A DNA stretch of 64,000 nucleotides from Tetrahymena thermophila SB210 (lineage: Eukaryota > Ciliophora > Oligohymenophorea > Hymenostomatida > Tetrahymenidae). Position numbers and translations under genes: made by a program. How positions within the stretch are numbered: the first letter of the stretch is position 1; each line of letters starts with the position of its first letter. Of this stretch, positions 11,935 through 23,544 are shown piece by piece. The notes beneath the pieces are model-generated. The model was not told the DNA's origin and ran no database searches. It saw only the letters and a list, made by a program, of their open reading frames with translations. The stretch spans positions 56,184 through 120,183 of the forward strand of contig NW_002476264.1 in NCBI RefSeq assembly GCF_000189635.1. The letters are read 5' to 3'.

Positions 11935-13460
11935 AGCAGCGGTGCAGAAAAAAAAAGAGTATTTTACTTAGTATTAATTTAATAATCAACTAAATTTCTT
12001 TTTTTAATTTATGTTTATAATCAAAACTAAAAAACTAATCAAAGACTCTACTGCATAAGATAATTAAATATTTACCTTCTTTTTCTTTATTATAATTTTT
12101 GTGATCGTATGTATACGTATGTATGTATTTATTCAATTTGTCTTTTACTATTCCTTTATTAATATATGAACAAATTCTCAATTCCTGCTAAAATAATATC
12201 AATTTTATAATAAAAAACTAGCTATCATTTAATCTCTTTTGCAATCATAATGAATGAATTTGCTTTTGACCTTTAAATTTGATTATAAACTCCAGTTTTA
12301 TCCTCATCTATTATAATATTTATCAAAATCTGATCATACATGTTTTAATTGCAACTCTATCATAATCACAATTGTTCATTTTTTCTCTATGCTAACAAAA
12401 GTTTCATTTAAAACAGCTACAATAGAATTTCACAAAATTTTATATTTCTACTTTTATTTAAATTTTCTTTTCACTCTCAATTAAGTTAAGTAATAAAAAG
12501 CAAGATTCACTGACTGACCAAACAAGATATATTTTGAAAAATCCAAAGTTTTATTTTCAATCAAATCAATTCAAATAAATTTTAAAGATTTTGATAATTT
12601 CACAAATCAAATTTTTTATTTAAATTTGTAAAAAATTTCAGTTTATTTTTCAGAAATAGAAATTTTTGGATTTCTGAATAAAAAATAAAATTAATTTATC
12701 TTATTTTTTTATTATTTATTGACTCTGATGATGTGATTTATCATTATTAGCCAATAAATCTTTCTTTAACTGTTTGAATCAATTTTTTAGAGGGAAGAAT
12801 AAAATTTAGAAAATAATAAAAATAAATATTTTTCATTGAAAAATAGAAAAATAATTTTAGAATATCATAAATCTTCATTGATTAATTTTGTAATGAAATA
12901 ACAGTTAAATTTTAATTGATTTAGATTACGAAAATGAATTAACAAATGAATAGAAAAAAGTAGAAGTAGAAATTTAAAGAATTTAATTGTTAATAAAAAT
13001 TGGGTTAATTTTTTAACATTTATTTATTTATTTAGGTAGAAAGTATTTTGTAAATAAAAAAATTAAGTAATATTAAAACATATTGAGAAATAAAAAGCAT
13101 CTATCTATTATTTATCGATTGAAGGGAATTTAATTAATATGCAACAATAAAATATTTAATCAAATTAATTTTTTAACAATGTTAATGCTATATTGGACAT
13201 GCTAGGATATCAGTTTGGAGAATAAGTGATTTTATGATAGAATTAAGATAATATTTGCAAATATTTATAGGCAAATAAATGAAGAAACTAAAATTAAGTT
13301 TAAGATAGGCGATAAAGCAAAAGAAGAAGAGAAACTAACTAAAGACAGACTTGACTTTGCTTTGAAAAAGAAAAACAAAGTCTTTGTGAAATTATCAAAA
13401 AAAGATATAAAGAAATTATATTCAAAACAAAAAAGAAGAGATAAAAATAATCAAGTAAAA
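11935..13460. other. Intergenic, divergent promoters
   Basis: Head-to-head spacer between the hydrolase (-) and eL37 copy B (+). It is AT-rich; the last ~200 bp before eL37 are purine-rich on the + strand, like the region before copy A. No gene is seen. Confidence 0.6.
13437..13448 (+). promoter_or_regulatory. Leader motif shared by both eL37 genes
   Basis: The same AGAGATAAAAAT 12-mer as at 7934-7945, ending 12 bases before the ATG of copy B. Conservation against a diverged background suggests a functional leader element, but two copies of a recent duplicate are weak evidence. Confidence 0.4.
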
Positions 13461-13917
13461 ATGGTAATTATCAAATATTCATTGTTTCTAAATCAAATTT
13501 AGCTTTATTTACAAAGTCATTGAATATTTATTTAAATATTCTCATTTTTATAGACTAGAGGTACTCCCGCTTTCGGTAAGAGACACCAAAAGACTCACAC
13601 TTTGTGCAGAAGATGTGGTAAGGCCACTTATCACAAGCAAAAACTTAGATGTGCTGCTTGCGGTTATCCCGATGCCAAGATGAGAAGATGTAATTAATAA
13701 ATGCCTAATTCCTTTTAAATTGTTATTTGCACCTTTTATCAAGTATGTTAATGAATTTTTTTTTATTTTAGACGACGGTTGGGGTCAAAAGGTTAGAGAT
13801 AGAAAGGGTCAAGGTACTGGTAGAATGAGATACATGAAGACCATCGCCAGAAGAGCTAAAAATGGTTTCAGATCTGGTACTTAAGCTGCACCCAAGGTCA
13901 AGGCCGCTACCAACTGA
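13461..13917 (+). CDS. RPL37: 60S ribosomal protein eL37, copy B
   Basis: Second complete eL37 gene in the same orientation as copy A, 5.5 kb away. Exons are 13461-13463, 13554-13689 and 13772-13917. Exon sizes (3, 136, 146 nt) and both intron positions match copy A exactly. I count 11 substitutions over the 285 coding bases, of which only Ser93 to Thr changes the protein. Both introns have unrelated sequences and different lengths (90 and 82 nt here, 100 and 80 nt in copy A). All zinc cysteines and the GTGRMRYMK signature are intact, so both copies look functional. The start codon is again alone in its exon. Confidence 0.97.
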
Positions 13918-15451
13918 ATTTGATTAATGAAAATTAGGAAAGGAATTTGATTTATTTAAATAGTTAGCCATTAGAATTCTATATATAATTATAATCAATG
14001 GATGAAAAACAATTACTACTAAAATAATTTAATGATATAATTGATATAAGCGAATGTATTCTACCATATACTATATGTCACATTGCAACTAATTCAATAT
14101 AAAAACTATTTAAATCCTCACCATTAACAAACAAATTTTCTTTATATATATATATATACCTTGCATTTTATTTTAATTCATTTTATTTTTAAATCAAACA
14201 ACAAATGTTTTATCTGCTTGCCTGCTTGTCAATTTACTAAATGCTAATAAGTAAATAAATAGTTTTACCAATCTATTTATTTTACAAGCACCTAAAAACC
14301 AGTATTTATTTGATATCCTAAGAAGGAGATAAACTTATATCCTTTAAATATATTTTATATTATTATTGTAATTTTTTATTCTAATTCTTCTCTTTATTTA
14401 TTTTCAAATCAATTTAAATAAATTGCATTTTAAAACATTTTTTCAAACATAAATTGAAAAAAATCAGCTTTGAAATTCTATCTATTATTGTAAATTTAGT
14501 AAACGAAGTATAAAAAAACTAAAATATTACCAGGATTACTATTAAAATTAATAAAATATATAAAAAATAGTTAAAACATCAATAAATTAGATAGATTTCT
14601 ATTTTATTACTAACTAAGCTTCTTTAAAAATACTTTATTTTCAAAAATTAAAAAATCAAATAAATAATTTAACTATTTACCATAAGATTATTCAAAAATT
14701 TATATACCTAAATTTTAGTTAATTAATCTTTTAAACTTACAAATAAAGTATTATTATATCATCAAAATAATTTTTTTGTTAAAAATCTATATCTCTGATT
14801 TTGGTTGGATTTATTATTGAAGAATTAAAATATATTATGATTATCAAAAAAAAATAATGAAAAGAGATAATTAAGCATCAAATTAAACATACTTATTTCA
14901 GAAAAATAAATAAATAAAGAAATAAAATAAAATAATGTTTTATTCATTTTAATTTTAAGAATAGTTTGATTCTTAGATTTATTAAGCTAAATAAATATCA
15001 TATGAATAAGTTATTTATTTTAGTATTTTTAATCAATTTGATATGTTTGTTTTAAACTAAGTTAGAAATAAATAAACAAACAAACAAACAAACATAAACT
15101 AACAAATAAAAAAGAAAATTAAATTTTTTTTAAAAAGATTTTATAAAGTTAGAAGGAAGAATTAATATTTATTGCTCAATATAATTGTTAATATATTATT
15201 TAAAATTTAACTTCTCAGTTAAAGAATAATTGATCTTAATAAAAGATATGATTTATTTTATTTAAATTTTAACTTCTACTTTTAATGTTTTTATTCACTT
15301 ATTATCACAAAAGCAAATATTATTTAAACAATAATTATGTAGGTATATTGATAAGTAAAAAAATACCATGATAAAATAAATTAGACAACTACTTCCTTCT
15401 TGATGAGCATATTAAGCTTATTAAACTTACAAATCTATATGAGACCTATTT
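13918..15451. other. Intergenic, AT-rich
   Basis: Tail-to-tail spacer between eL37 copy B and the antigen-like gene. It contains a (TA)n tract near 14145-14157 and CAAA/AAAC repeats near 15075-15095. I see no gene or structured RNA. Confidence 0.6.
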
Positions 15452-16039
15452 TCAAAAAAGAATCAAAATCATTATTAACTATTAGAATGCTTTTAAAATA
15501 GACGAATCTAATTATTTTGTACACCCAGTTTAATCAGCTGTTCCTATTGGTGATGTAAAATTAGCTGGGCAAGGAGTACATCCACTAGGACCAGCTTATG
15601 TTGTCTAAGGGGATCCATAAAATCCTATATTGCACTAACATGCTTAACTCAAGGAAGACAATGCTGTTCCATTTGGATCAAAACATATACAACTAGATAT
15701 TGAACCTGGTTAACTTAGGGGATTTAGAGTTGTTGAACCAGCTGGACATTAAAGACAACCTGGTAAAGCAGTGGCAGTACCTGGAGTTGTTACATAGTAG
15801 CCAATTTAACAATAGCTACAAGCTGAAAATTAAGTAACACTTGGACCTGTGTTGCTTACACCTTGTAGTGAATAAGTGTTGCTCTGACATTATTAGCAAT
15901 TACTATCATTTGGGCCATAATAACCTGGATTACAATAACAGGTGCTGCCTACTTTAGATGCGTTAGTTCCACACTAAGCATTTGCCTAATGAAATAAAAT
16001 GACTACGAATAAAATCGTTAAGAATCTATTACCGATCAT
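15452..16039 (-). CDS. Immobilization-antigen-like Cys-rich surface protein
   Basis: A single-exon gene for 195 residues. It begins with a clear signal peptide (MIGNRFLTILFVVILFHQA, likely cut after ANA before Gln22). Cysteine modules follow: CYCNPGYYG, CQQCQSNTYS, CLQCPAGSTT, CQCNIGFYG, CTPCPANFTSP. These spaced CxxC and CPAG/CPAN elements are typical of ciliate immobilization antigens and related furin-like surface proteins. The extreme C-terminus (LDSSILKAFQQLIMILILF) is short and hydrophobic, as expected of a GPI-attachment signal, so the protein is probably on the cell or ciliary surface. It is shorter than most serotype antigens, so it could be a minor family member. An unusually long open frame on the opposite strand is treated as a shadow. 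Confidence 0.85.
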
Positions 16040-16854
16040 TTTTACTTGGAAAAATAAATTTTTTGTTTGTTATTTAATTTGTTAAATTTCTTTACTTATT
16101 TTATAAGTCGATTTCAAAAAAACTTCAGAAATATATTTTAAAATAGTGATTTCTCATTGAAGATTTTGTACAATTTAATTCAATTCATTGTATTTCAGGG
16201 CAGTTTTTGTCAATTAAAAGAAGTGATTATTATCTATTTATCAATCGATCATTCTATTTATCATTTTTATTCTTTGGTTTCTAAAAAAAATCTATAACAA
16301 ATCCTAAAAAACAATTGAACCCAAACAACTTAATTTTAAATTATCAAATAGATGGTCTTTAGTTTAACCACACTCACTCACTTACTTAATTACATGAATG
16401 AATAAAAATTGACAAAATTAATTATATTATCGAATAACTATCCTTTTTCATATTATAATAAATATTATTACAAAATATCTTTATCTAATTAAAAAATAAG
16501 AAAGAAAGAAAGAAATAAATAAATATAAAATTTATATTTTAATCAAAATCAAAATATTAATTATTGTTAATATGTAAAATTTAATTGTTTTCAAAATAAT
16601 TAATTCATATTATTAAAACAGTGGGTTGAAGATAAATTAATAATTATTTGCAGTTTGTTTACTTTCTAACATTTAATCTTAATTTAAGTTTATTTTATTT
16701 TATCATCTTAATTTATCTCAAAATTAATTGATTATTTTATTTGTTTAAATTATTTTATTGATATTGTTTCTGTTTAAATAAAGTTATGAGATGGCTAATT
16801 TATTTATTTACTTACTTACTTACTTACATATTAAATTTACTTAATACAATTTTT
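16040..16854. other. Intergenic, AT-rich
   Basis: Spacer upstream of the antigen-like gene and downstream of EMC1 (both -). It carries short GAAA, TTAC and A/T repeats only. Confidence 0.65.
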
Positions 16855-19800
16855 TCAAAAGTCTTTTTGCTTTTTCTTTGATTAAATAATGAAATTAAAG
16901 CATTTAGAGATTAGAACTAAGGTAAAGCCTATTGCTATAGAGTTTATTACTGCATTGTAATTGAAATCTAAAGGGAGAGTATCAAATCTGCCTTATGGAG
17001 TGAAATTAACACTATATATTTGAGCACCATTAGCGATTAAAAGGTATCTACTAGTTAAAGAGGTCTTTTAGATGTAAATATGTTAGATAGATGAAAGGGG
17101 AACTGTATTGATCTGAGTAAATCCTGAATTGTATAAGGTTGTTTCAGTTTCATTTAATTTTTATATATTAATGTATAAGATATCATTGTTGTAATTAGTG
17201 AAAATCAAATTATCTAAAACTACTGAGTGCATTTTGCCTATTGTTTACTCTGAAAATAGCGTTTTTGCATCGCAAGCAATAGAGTCTACTGGTAATTCTG
17301 GATTAGGAAGACTGAATATTGTTAAGAAGTGTCTAAAATAAAGTTTCATTTCATACAAGATTTACTTATCATAATAATCGCTATAGAAGGATACAAATAA
17401 TTTGTTTTCATGAAGAAACATGTCTATTGGATAATTCACCTTTACATTAGCCATGTATCTTTAGATAAGAATTTTATTTGTTACAGTATCTACTACGCTA
17501 ATTGTTAATTTCTTTTCGTGTTCATTTAGTATTAAAAGTGCAAACATCCTCTTTTCAAAATCTAGCCATCTGTATGCATCTTTCGTTTCTGTTTCTATGG
17601 CTATCATCCTTTCATGATATTAAGTTAAATCAAGTTTTGAAAGATTCTGTGTTATTTTTATTAATTTTTGATTTGCTTTTATTGGCATTGAGGATTTTTG
17701 TTGCAAACCAGATGACAAATCGCTTAATTGGTAAAAATTAATTTCAGAGAATTCTTGCTTCACTACAAAAATTTGACTATTTTTCAATCTGTTGTTTACT
17801 TCATTGTCTTCAACCAAATCGAGACTAGGATAAAAAACTAAACTATTTTTATTAGTGAAGAACAGTAAGTGCTCCTTTTTAGAATCTGAAGAGAGTTTTG
17901 CCTTCATAAAAGAGCTGTATTTTTACTTTTCAGGCATGTCTATGTTTTCAGTTCGCAGCAATTCTCCCGTTAGAGGTTCTATAAACTGCAAGGTTATGTA
18001 ATCGGAATTATTTATGATAATTATAAATTAATCTTAGCATTCTTCTACATAAAATCCTTAATTTTGCTTTCTATCCAAGGATAATCTCACCAAGCCAATA
18101 ACTTCATTTGAGTCGCTTTACCCATTAATATTCTATTTATAGATCAGCTTTCCTGAACCTGAGTTGTAGGCAAAGAGAAGGAAATTCCTTGTAGGAATTA
18201 AAATCATTTATTCGAATCCGTACATTCTATCATTTTCAGTTGAATCTTCAATTTGATTTTGTTAATTTTAAAATTCATTTTTTAGCTTAAATAAGTAGCT
18301 TTTTATATTAATTATATCTCTCTCCCATCTATGTTTAATGTTATTAATAATTGCATTTGCCGTCTTTGTACAAGATTCCCCAATTAAGATGTTTAAAGGG
18401 TTTAAATAATCATTTGCCTATTCAGGTAATTTTGTTTATGGATATGGATTCTTAACAGTTTTATAAAAACGATAAAAAAGTGGAGACAAATCATTCTACA
18501 GACTGCCTTCTTAAATAGAATAAATAAAATGCTGCTTTTAGAATAGTTGGCTGAATACTACTTGCTATCTATTAGTTTATATGACTAAATTCACTGAAGG
18601 GGAAGATGGATTTTTCATGTTAACTTTAGTGAAGACAGATTGGATGCTTTCTTCTAAAACTAATCTATTAAAGTTAAAAACTTAATATTATTCCAAATCA
18701 AAGAGTTAAGCATTAAGCTCTTTTTTGAGCTCGTTCTCGCTGAAAGAGTTAGTAGAATTTACGTCTTCCTATTAATTTACAATATATGAAGAGAGAAACA
18801 ATACGCTTTGATAATTATATGTTGGAATTATGGAATACATTCTCTTTTTTATAAAAATATCTGGGCAAATTAAGTCCAAAGCAGTCAATCTACAAATTTC
18901 AAAATAATTTGCGTATCTAAAAATAACTATTTCATTCTAGTCAAACGTGTGAATTTAATGAATAGTTTCTCTAGCACTATAAATATCTTCTTCAGAAGAG
19001 AAAATAGAAAAATTATTTTCTTCAAAATCTGCTGTAGAACTGTCAAAATAAACTATTCTTAAAGCTTTAGTGTCAGCATCTTTAATATTCTAAATCAAAA
19101 AACCATTAACTGAGCCATATGAAATGATTTTTTAATTGTAACTCATTTATCTACATCTCCTAAGCTTAATGTTTGTTTCATCTTGTTAGTTGATTTCAAC
19201 AATTCCAAGACATATTTGACTCTTCTTGTATTAGAGGAGAACGTGAATGTTTTCCTTGTTATCTATTTAAATGTTTAAAATTTCATAGTTGCTGCCAGTT
19301 GAGTAACTTCCTGTGCTAAGCGGTTCTTTAGTTTTTTATTCTGCAAAAAATTATTATTATGAATGAGATTAATTATTTTGTTCGTTCTCTTTTGGGTTGG
19401 ATTAAATCCAAAAGATGTTTTGTTAGTCATGCATTATAAAAAATTTCTATGAACTCTTCATCCTTGGTAGGTGCTCATCCTTGAATGTGCCATAACTAAC
19501 TTCGTACAAAGGCTTTCCTATTTCTAAATCGACATAGACTAAACTTTTGGAAGATTATTTAAAAACTATTGCCCAATCTTTTTAAACTTTAATGAGCTCT
19601 CCCTTACTAACTTTTGTGCTCCATTTCTGATTCCCCTAAAAATCGTATTTCATAATTTAATTCCTAAAATTTTAAATGATAATATCATTCTGGAAGCTTA
19701 TTTTGGCATATTTTATGCTTCCAATGATAGTTTGATACCACTCATTAGCAATTATTTCATTCTCATATAAATTTAGCTAATACTCATGTTGCTGAGATTC

Positions 19801-19878
19801 TCTTAAAATAACTGCTATAATGACTACCAATAATTTGAAATGAATTTCTTTTAAATAAAATGGTTATCTTCCCTTCAT
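16855..19878 (-). CDS. EMC1: ER membrane protein complex subunit 1
   Basis: One uninterrupted frame of 3024 nt (1007 residues), close to the ~990 residues of animal EMC1. EMC1 is the large lumenal subunit of the EMC insertase, which inserts tail-anchored and multipass proteins into the ER. Residues 14-25 form a hydrophobic signal segment. LYENEIIANEWYQ (37-49) and the following GSIKYAKISF match the conserved EMC1 opening (YED..GKFDWR...VGKVKFA). The middle is beta-rich and propeller-like (YDFQGNQKWSTKVSKGELI). The C-terminal part has FVSFYSDYYDKQILYEMKL and TSRYLLIANGAQIYSVNF, which correspond to the DUF1620 region, then PLDFNYN and one membrane helix (about 976-994) before a short basic tail. 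The start ATG precedes the signal segment directly. No intron is needed, unlike most large genes in this window. The family call rests on motif order, not on a search. Confidence 0.85.
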
Positions 19879-20424
19879 CTAACTTTTTTATTATCTTCAC
19901 CTATTTTATTTGTGATTTGAAGAGATTTGCAATAAACAACTTTTTAAATAAATTGAGTTGAAAAAAGATTAATGTTAAAATACTGTGTTTTTATTAATAA
20001 ATTAATTAATTTTTATTTACAACATAAATAAATTATTCAAACTAAAAAAAGATATTTTTGATATATTTCATTTGATTTTAAATTTATATAACCACTAAGC
20101 ATTCATTCATTTATTCTATTTAATTAATTATTTTCCATCTTTCTTTTAATTTAGTAAATCAATAAAAATAAATGAAGCAATTTTATATCAATTTTTTACA
20201 ATTTAATTAATTAATTAATTATTCAGCTTATTTAATAAAAAATGTTTTCAAATTTAATATAAAAATTGCTATCATTTTTTAAATTTTTAATTTTATTCTA
20301 ACGAAAAAAGTTTATTTAAAAAATTAAAGAAAAAGTTGACAAATATTTAAATAGAAAACAAAACAAATTGTTTATTTTTCTTAAATCTATTAATTAATAT
20401 TTGTAAATCAGCAATATGAATAAT
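19879..20424. other. Intergenic, AT-rich
   Basis: Upstream of EMC1 and downstream of the small secreted protein gene. AT-rich with TTAATTAATTAA tracts; nothing else is seen. Confidence 0.65.
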
Positions 20425-20673
20425 TCATTATCCAGTATTTGAGTTTTCTTCACATTCTTAATCAATTTAAGTATTGATATTATTTTAGTCTGCATCTCCA
20501 TTAGAATCTGAAATGTTGGTATATTCACATAAGTTAGCAATGAATCTTTCAATAAAGCTTAAAGAATTCTTGTTTTCATAATCATCCTTAACGAAACCTC
20601 TACATTAGGCAAAGACATTTGATGTGCAAATCAAAGCAATTAACAATATTAATAAGAATTATTTTTAGGCCAT
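20425..20673 (-). CDS. Small secreted acidic protein, unknown function
   Basis: A short single-exon gene for 82 residues. It starts with a textbook signal peptide (MAQKQFLLILLIALICTSNV, likely cleaved after FA before Gln23). The mature part, about 60 residues, is acidic and Asn-rich, with three cysteines (in QCRGF, NLCEYT and QECEEN), and ends at a TGA. I do not recognise a family. The clear signal peptide, good codon use and clean start and stop support a real gene despite its size. It could be a granule (mucocyst) or surface peptide; nothing in the sequence decides this. Confidence 0.7.
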
Positions 20674-23544
20674 TTTTCTTTTATTTTTACTACTTTTAAT
20701 TTTATTTTATTTAAAACTAATTATTTAGCAGCTAATTCGCCTATTGTTTTAAACACAAAACTTACGAGTAACCTTTAATAGATTGTAAATGATTAAATAT
20801 ACCAAACAAAATTAAAGTTACTAAATTTTTATAAGATAAATTTCTTTAAATTAAAATGTAAATTTTTTTTTCGTACTTTTTTAGAGTTTTTTTTAAATTG
20901 ATTAAAAACTTCAATTACATAATTTATAAATAGAGGGTTCAAAATCATTTTTTTAATCAATCAATCAGAGCCGATTAATTTTTTTAATGATTTTTTCAGT
21001 AAAAAGCTGTGTAAAAATTATATTTTTTAGAACCCTGTTTATAAAAGTGCATTATTTTTATAACTAAAATAAACAAAATAAAGTTTACTTAAAAATATAA
21101 TTTAATTAACCAAAAGAAAAGTTAGTAATTCAATTTTCAAATTATTTAATTTTATTCTTTTTCAGATCAGGTAAATAATTAATTTAATTATCAAATTTTT
21201 CTATTCTCTAGTGCATACAACAAATTTATTGTATTAAGAAAAATTAACTTTAATGTTAAATTTATCCTTCTATACTAAATTACATTATGTCTTAATTTTA
21301 AATTGCTTAAAGTATTATTAAAATTATTTTATATTATTTATTTACCAACAAATTATCTACCATAAATATTTTAAAAGAGAGCAGTAAGGAATTTTAATTA
21401 TTTTAAAGTTTTAATAAATTTTTTAATCAATATAATAAATAGACACATTATTAAACAATGGCTCATTCACTAAATTAATGAGTACTCACAATTAATTAAA
21501 AACTATTAAAGAACACTTTAGTTCATAAAAATAAATGCTAATATCTCATTACTATATTATTATTATAAAAATCAAATACCTAAAGTTTGAGTTTCAACAT
21601 TTATATTTCATACCCATAGTACATTGTAGGCATAATTGAATTCAATTGAATTAAATAGATAGATTAAAATAGCGTTTACAAATTTATATTTAGGATTAAT
21701 TCCATTTAAAAAATAACAAAGAAAGTATGTATGTATGTATGTATGTATGTATGTATGCACATCCAAAAAAATACCAAAAATATAATAATATTATTAAAAA
21801 CCCTCAAGGTACTAAAATAAAATTAAAGATAATGTTAAACTTTTTTAAAAAGTGAATCTTTTTTGAAATTTTAAGTAACTTTTTCATTTAATAACTAAAC
21901 AATTATTTTAAAGATTAGAAAAATTATAATTTTAAATAAAAAAAGGTTTATTAAATTTTAATTTGGAGTAATATATATCTTATTTAATAAATAATTAAAT
22001 TTTAATGAAACATTTTTATTTAATCAATCAATCAATTTATTACTAAGATGATCATTTATTTATATAATTTCTAGAAAAATTAAATACCTTTGTAAAAAAC
22101 CTAGAATCTTTATAAAAGATCAACAATTTTATTTAAACTTATTAATTTGATCAAAATTCGCAAAATTTTAAGTTAGTTAATTATTTTATTAATATTTTTA
22201 ATTTATCATTTTTGCTTTCAAGTAATAAATATATAAAATAAATTTAATAAGTAGATAAAACCTATTTATTTATTTATTTATATATATTATGTATATAATG
22301 ACTAGATAAAACTTTTATTTGCATATTATTTTAATTATTTTATAATTATTTTAATTTAATAATTAAAGAAATACTTTGAATATATAAAAAAAATAATAAC
22401 ATTATTTTGTCTCTATAAAGTAAAATTTAATCCAACGCCATTTAATTTTTACTAAATCAGTAAATTGAAAAGATAAATTTTATTTATTAGATATCATACA
22501 CAGATGTTCATTTAATTAGAAAATTTCTAGAAAAATTAAATATATTAGTAAAAAGCTTGTATTTTAATTAACAATTGACAATTTTATTTTATTAAATAAA
22601 TTTCATCATAATTCACCCAATTTAAAGTTAGACAACTATTTATTTATTTAGTTAATTTTTTCTTAATATTTTTAATTTGCCAATATTATTTTAAAGGACA
22701 CTTTTTATTTAAAATAATAAATTTCAATGTTTGAACGTGCCGTACCATTCATTCATATTCTTCTATACATACATAATAACTATCCATATTTATAACTACT
22801 ATTTTTTATTTTTTTTATTAAAATTTTACTAAATATATTTAAAACTTTTTATTATTTAATATCAATAATTATTTTTTCATTTTTCAATAATTTTTTCTAT
22901 AAAATTTAAAAAATGTTTAAAATTGATATTATTTATTGAGATTAATAAATATTTGATAACATTTTAAAATTTTTACTTTTATTTTTGTTAATTTAATATT
23001 ATTTAAACTCACATTATTACCAATTATAATACTACTTTAAATGTTTTAATTTATATTAAAAAATATTTTTTAAGATATAAATAACACTCCTTTAAATCTC
23101 TTTGTCTATTTTTGTAAAACTTTAGCTTAAAGCACGCTTTCTTAATTAAGAAAGATTTAAAACTTTAAGAAACTTCTTTTTTACATTACTTTATTCTGTG
23201 AAATCTAATTAAATTCGAACGCTATCAAACAAAATTGAAAGAATTTATAAGAAATTTATTGTTATATTATTATTAAAAAAATTTGCACAGAACTTCAAAT
23301 TATTAGAAAATTTCTGGAATCATAAGATAATTAATTAAGGCTTACACCAGACTGATAATTGCTTTTATGATAGATAAATATAAACAATTTTTATTTCATA
23401 AGATGACAACTCTTTACAGTAGTGTTCACTCATAGAGTCTGTTTAATGACTTTATATATTGGCTCTAGTTACCTACTTTCAATAAAAAAATAAACAAATA
23501 AATAAATAAAAAATAACTAAAAGATTCTCTGAAAATACTAACGA
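20674..23544. other. Long intergenic region, divergent promoters
   Basis: About 2.9 kb between the small secreted protein gene (-) and the Met/Cys-repeat gene (+). Nearly pure A/T with poly-A/T runs. It includes a GTAT microsatellite and an imperfect inverted repeat near 20941-20997 (AATCATTTTTTTAA against TTAATGATTT). No convincing coding or RNA gene is seen. Confidence 0.6.
21725..21757. repeat. GTAT tetranucleotide microsatellite
   Basis: About eight perfect GTAT units in intergenic DNA, ending in GCACATCC. Confidence 0.95.

Noticed and set aside
13548-13742. - strand open frame of 64 codons over eL37 copy B
   Set aside because: Antisense shadow of the conserved ribosomal protein exon.
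15440-15883. Open + strand frame of roughly 145 codons with few rare features (contains GDVKLAGQGVHPLGP)
   Set aside because: It is exactly antisense to the Cys-rich antigen-like gene, has no ATG at its start, and the - strand has a signal peptide, CPAG modules and a GPI-like end.
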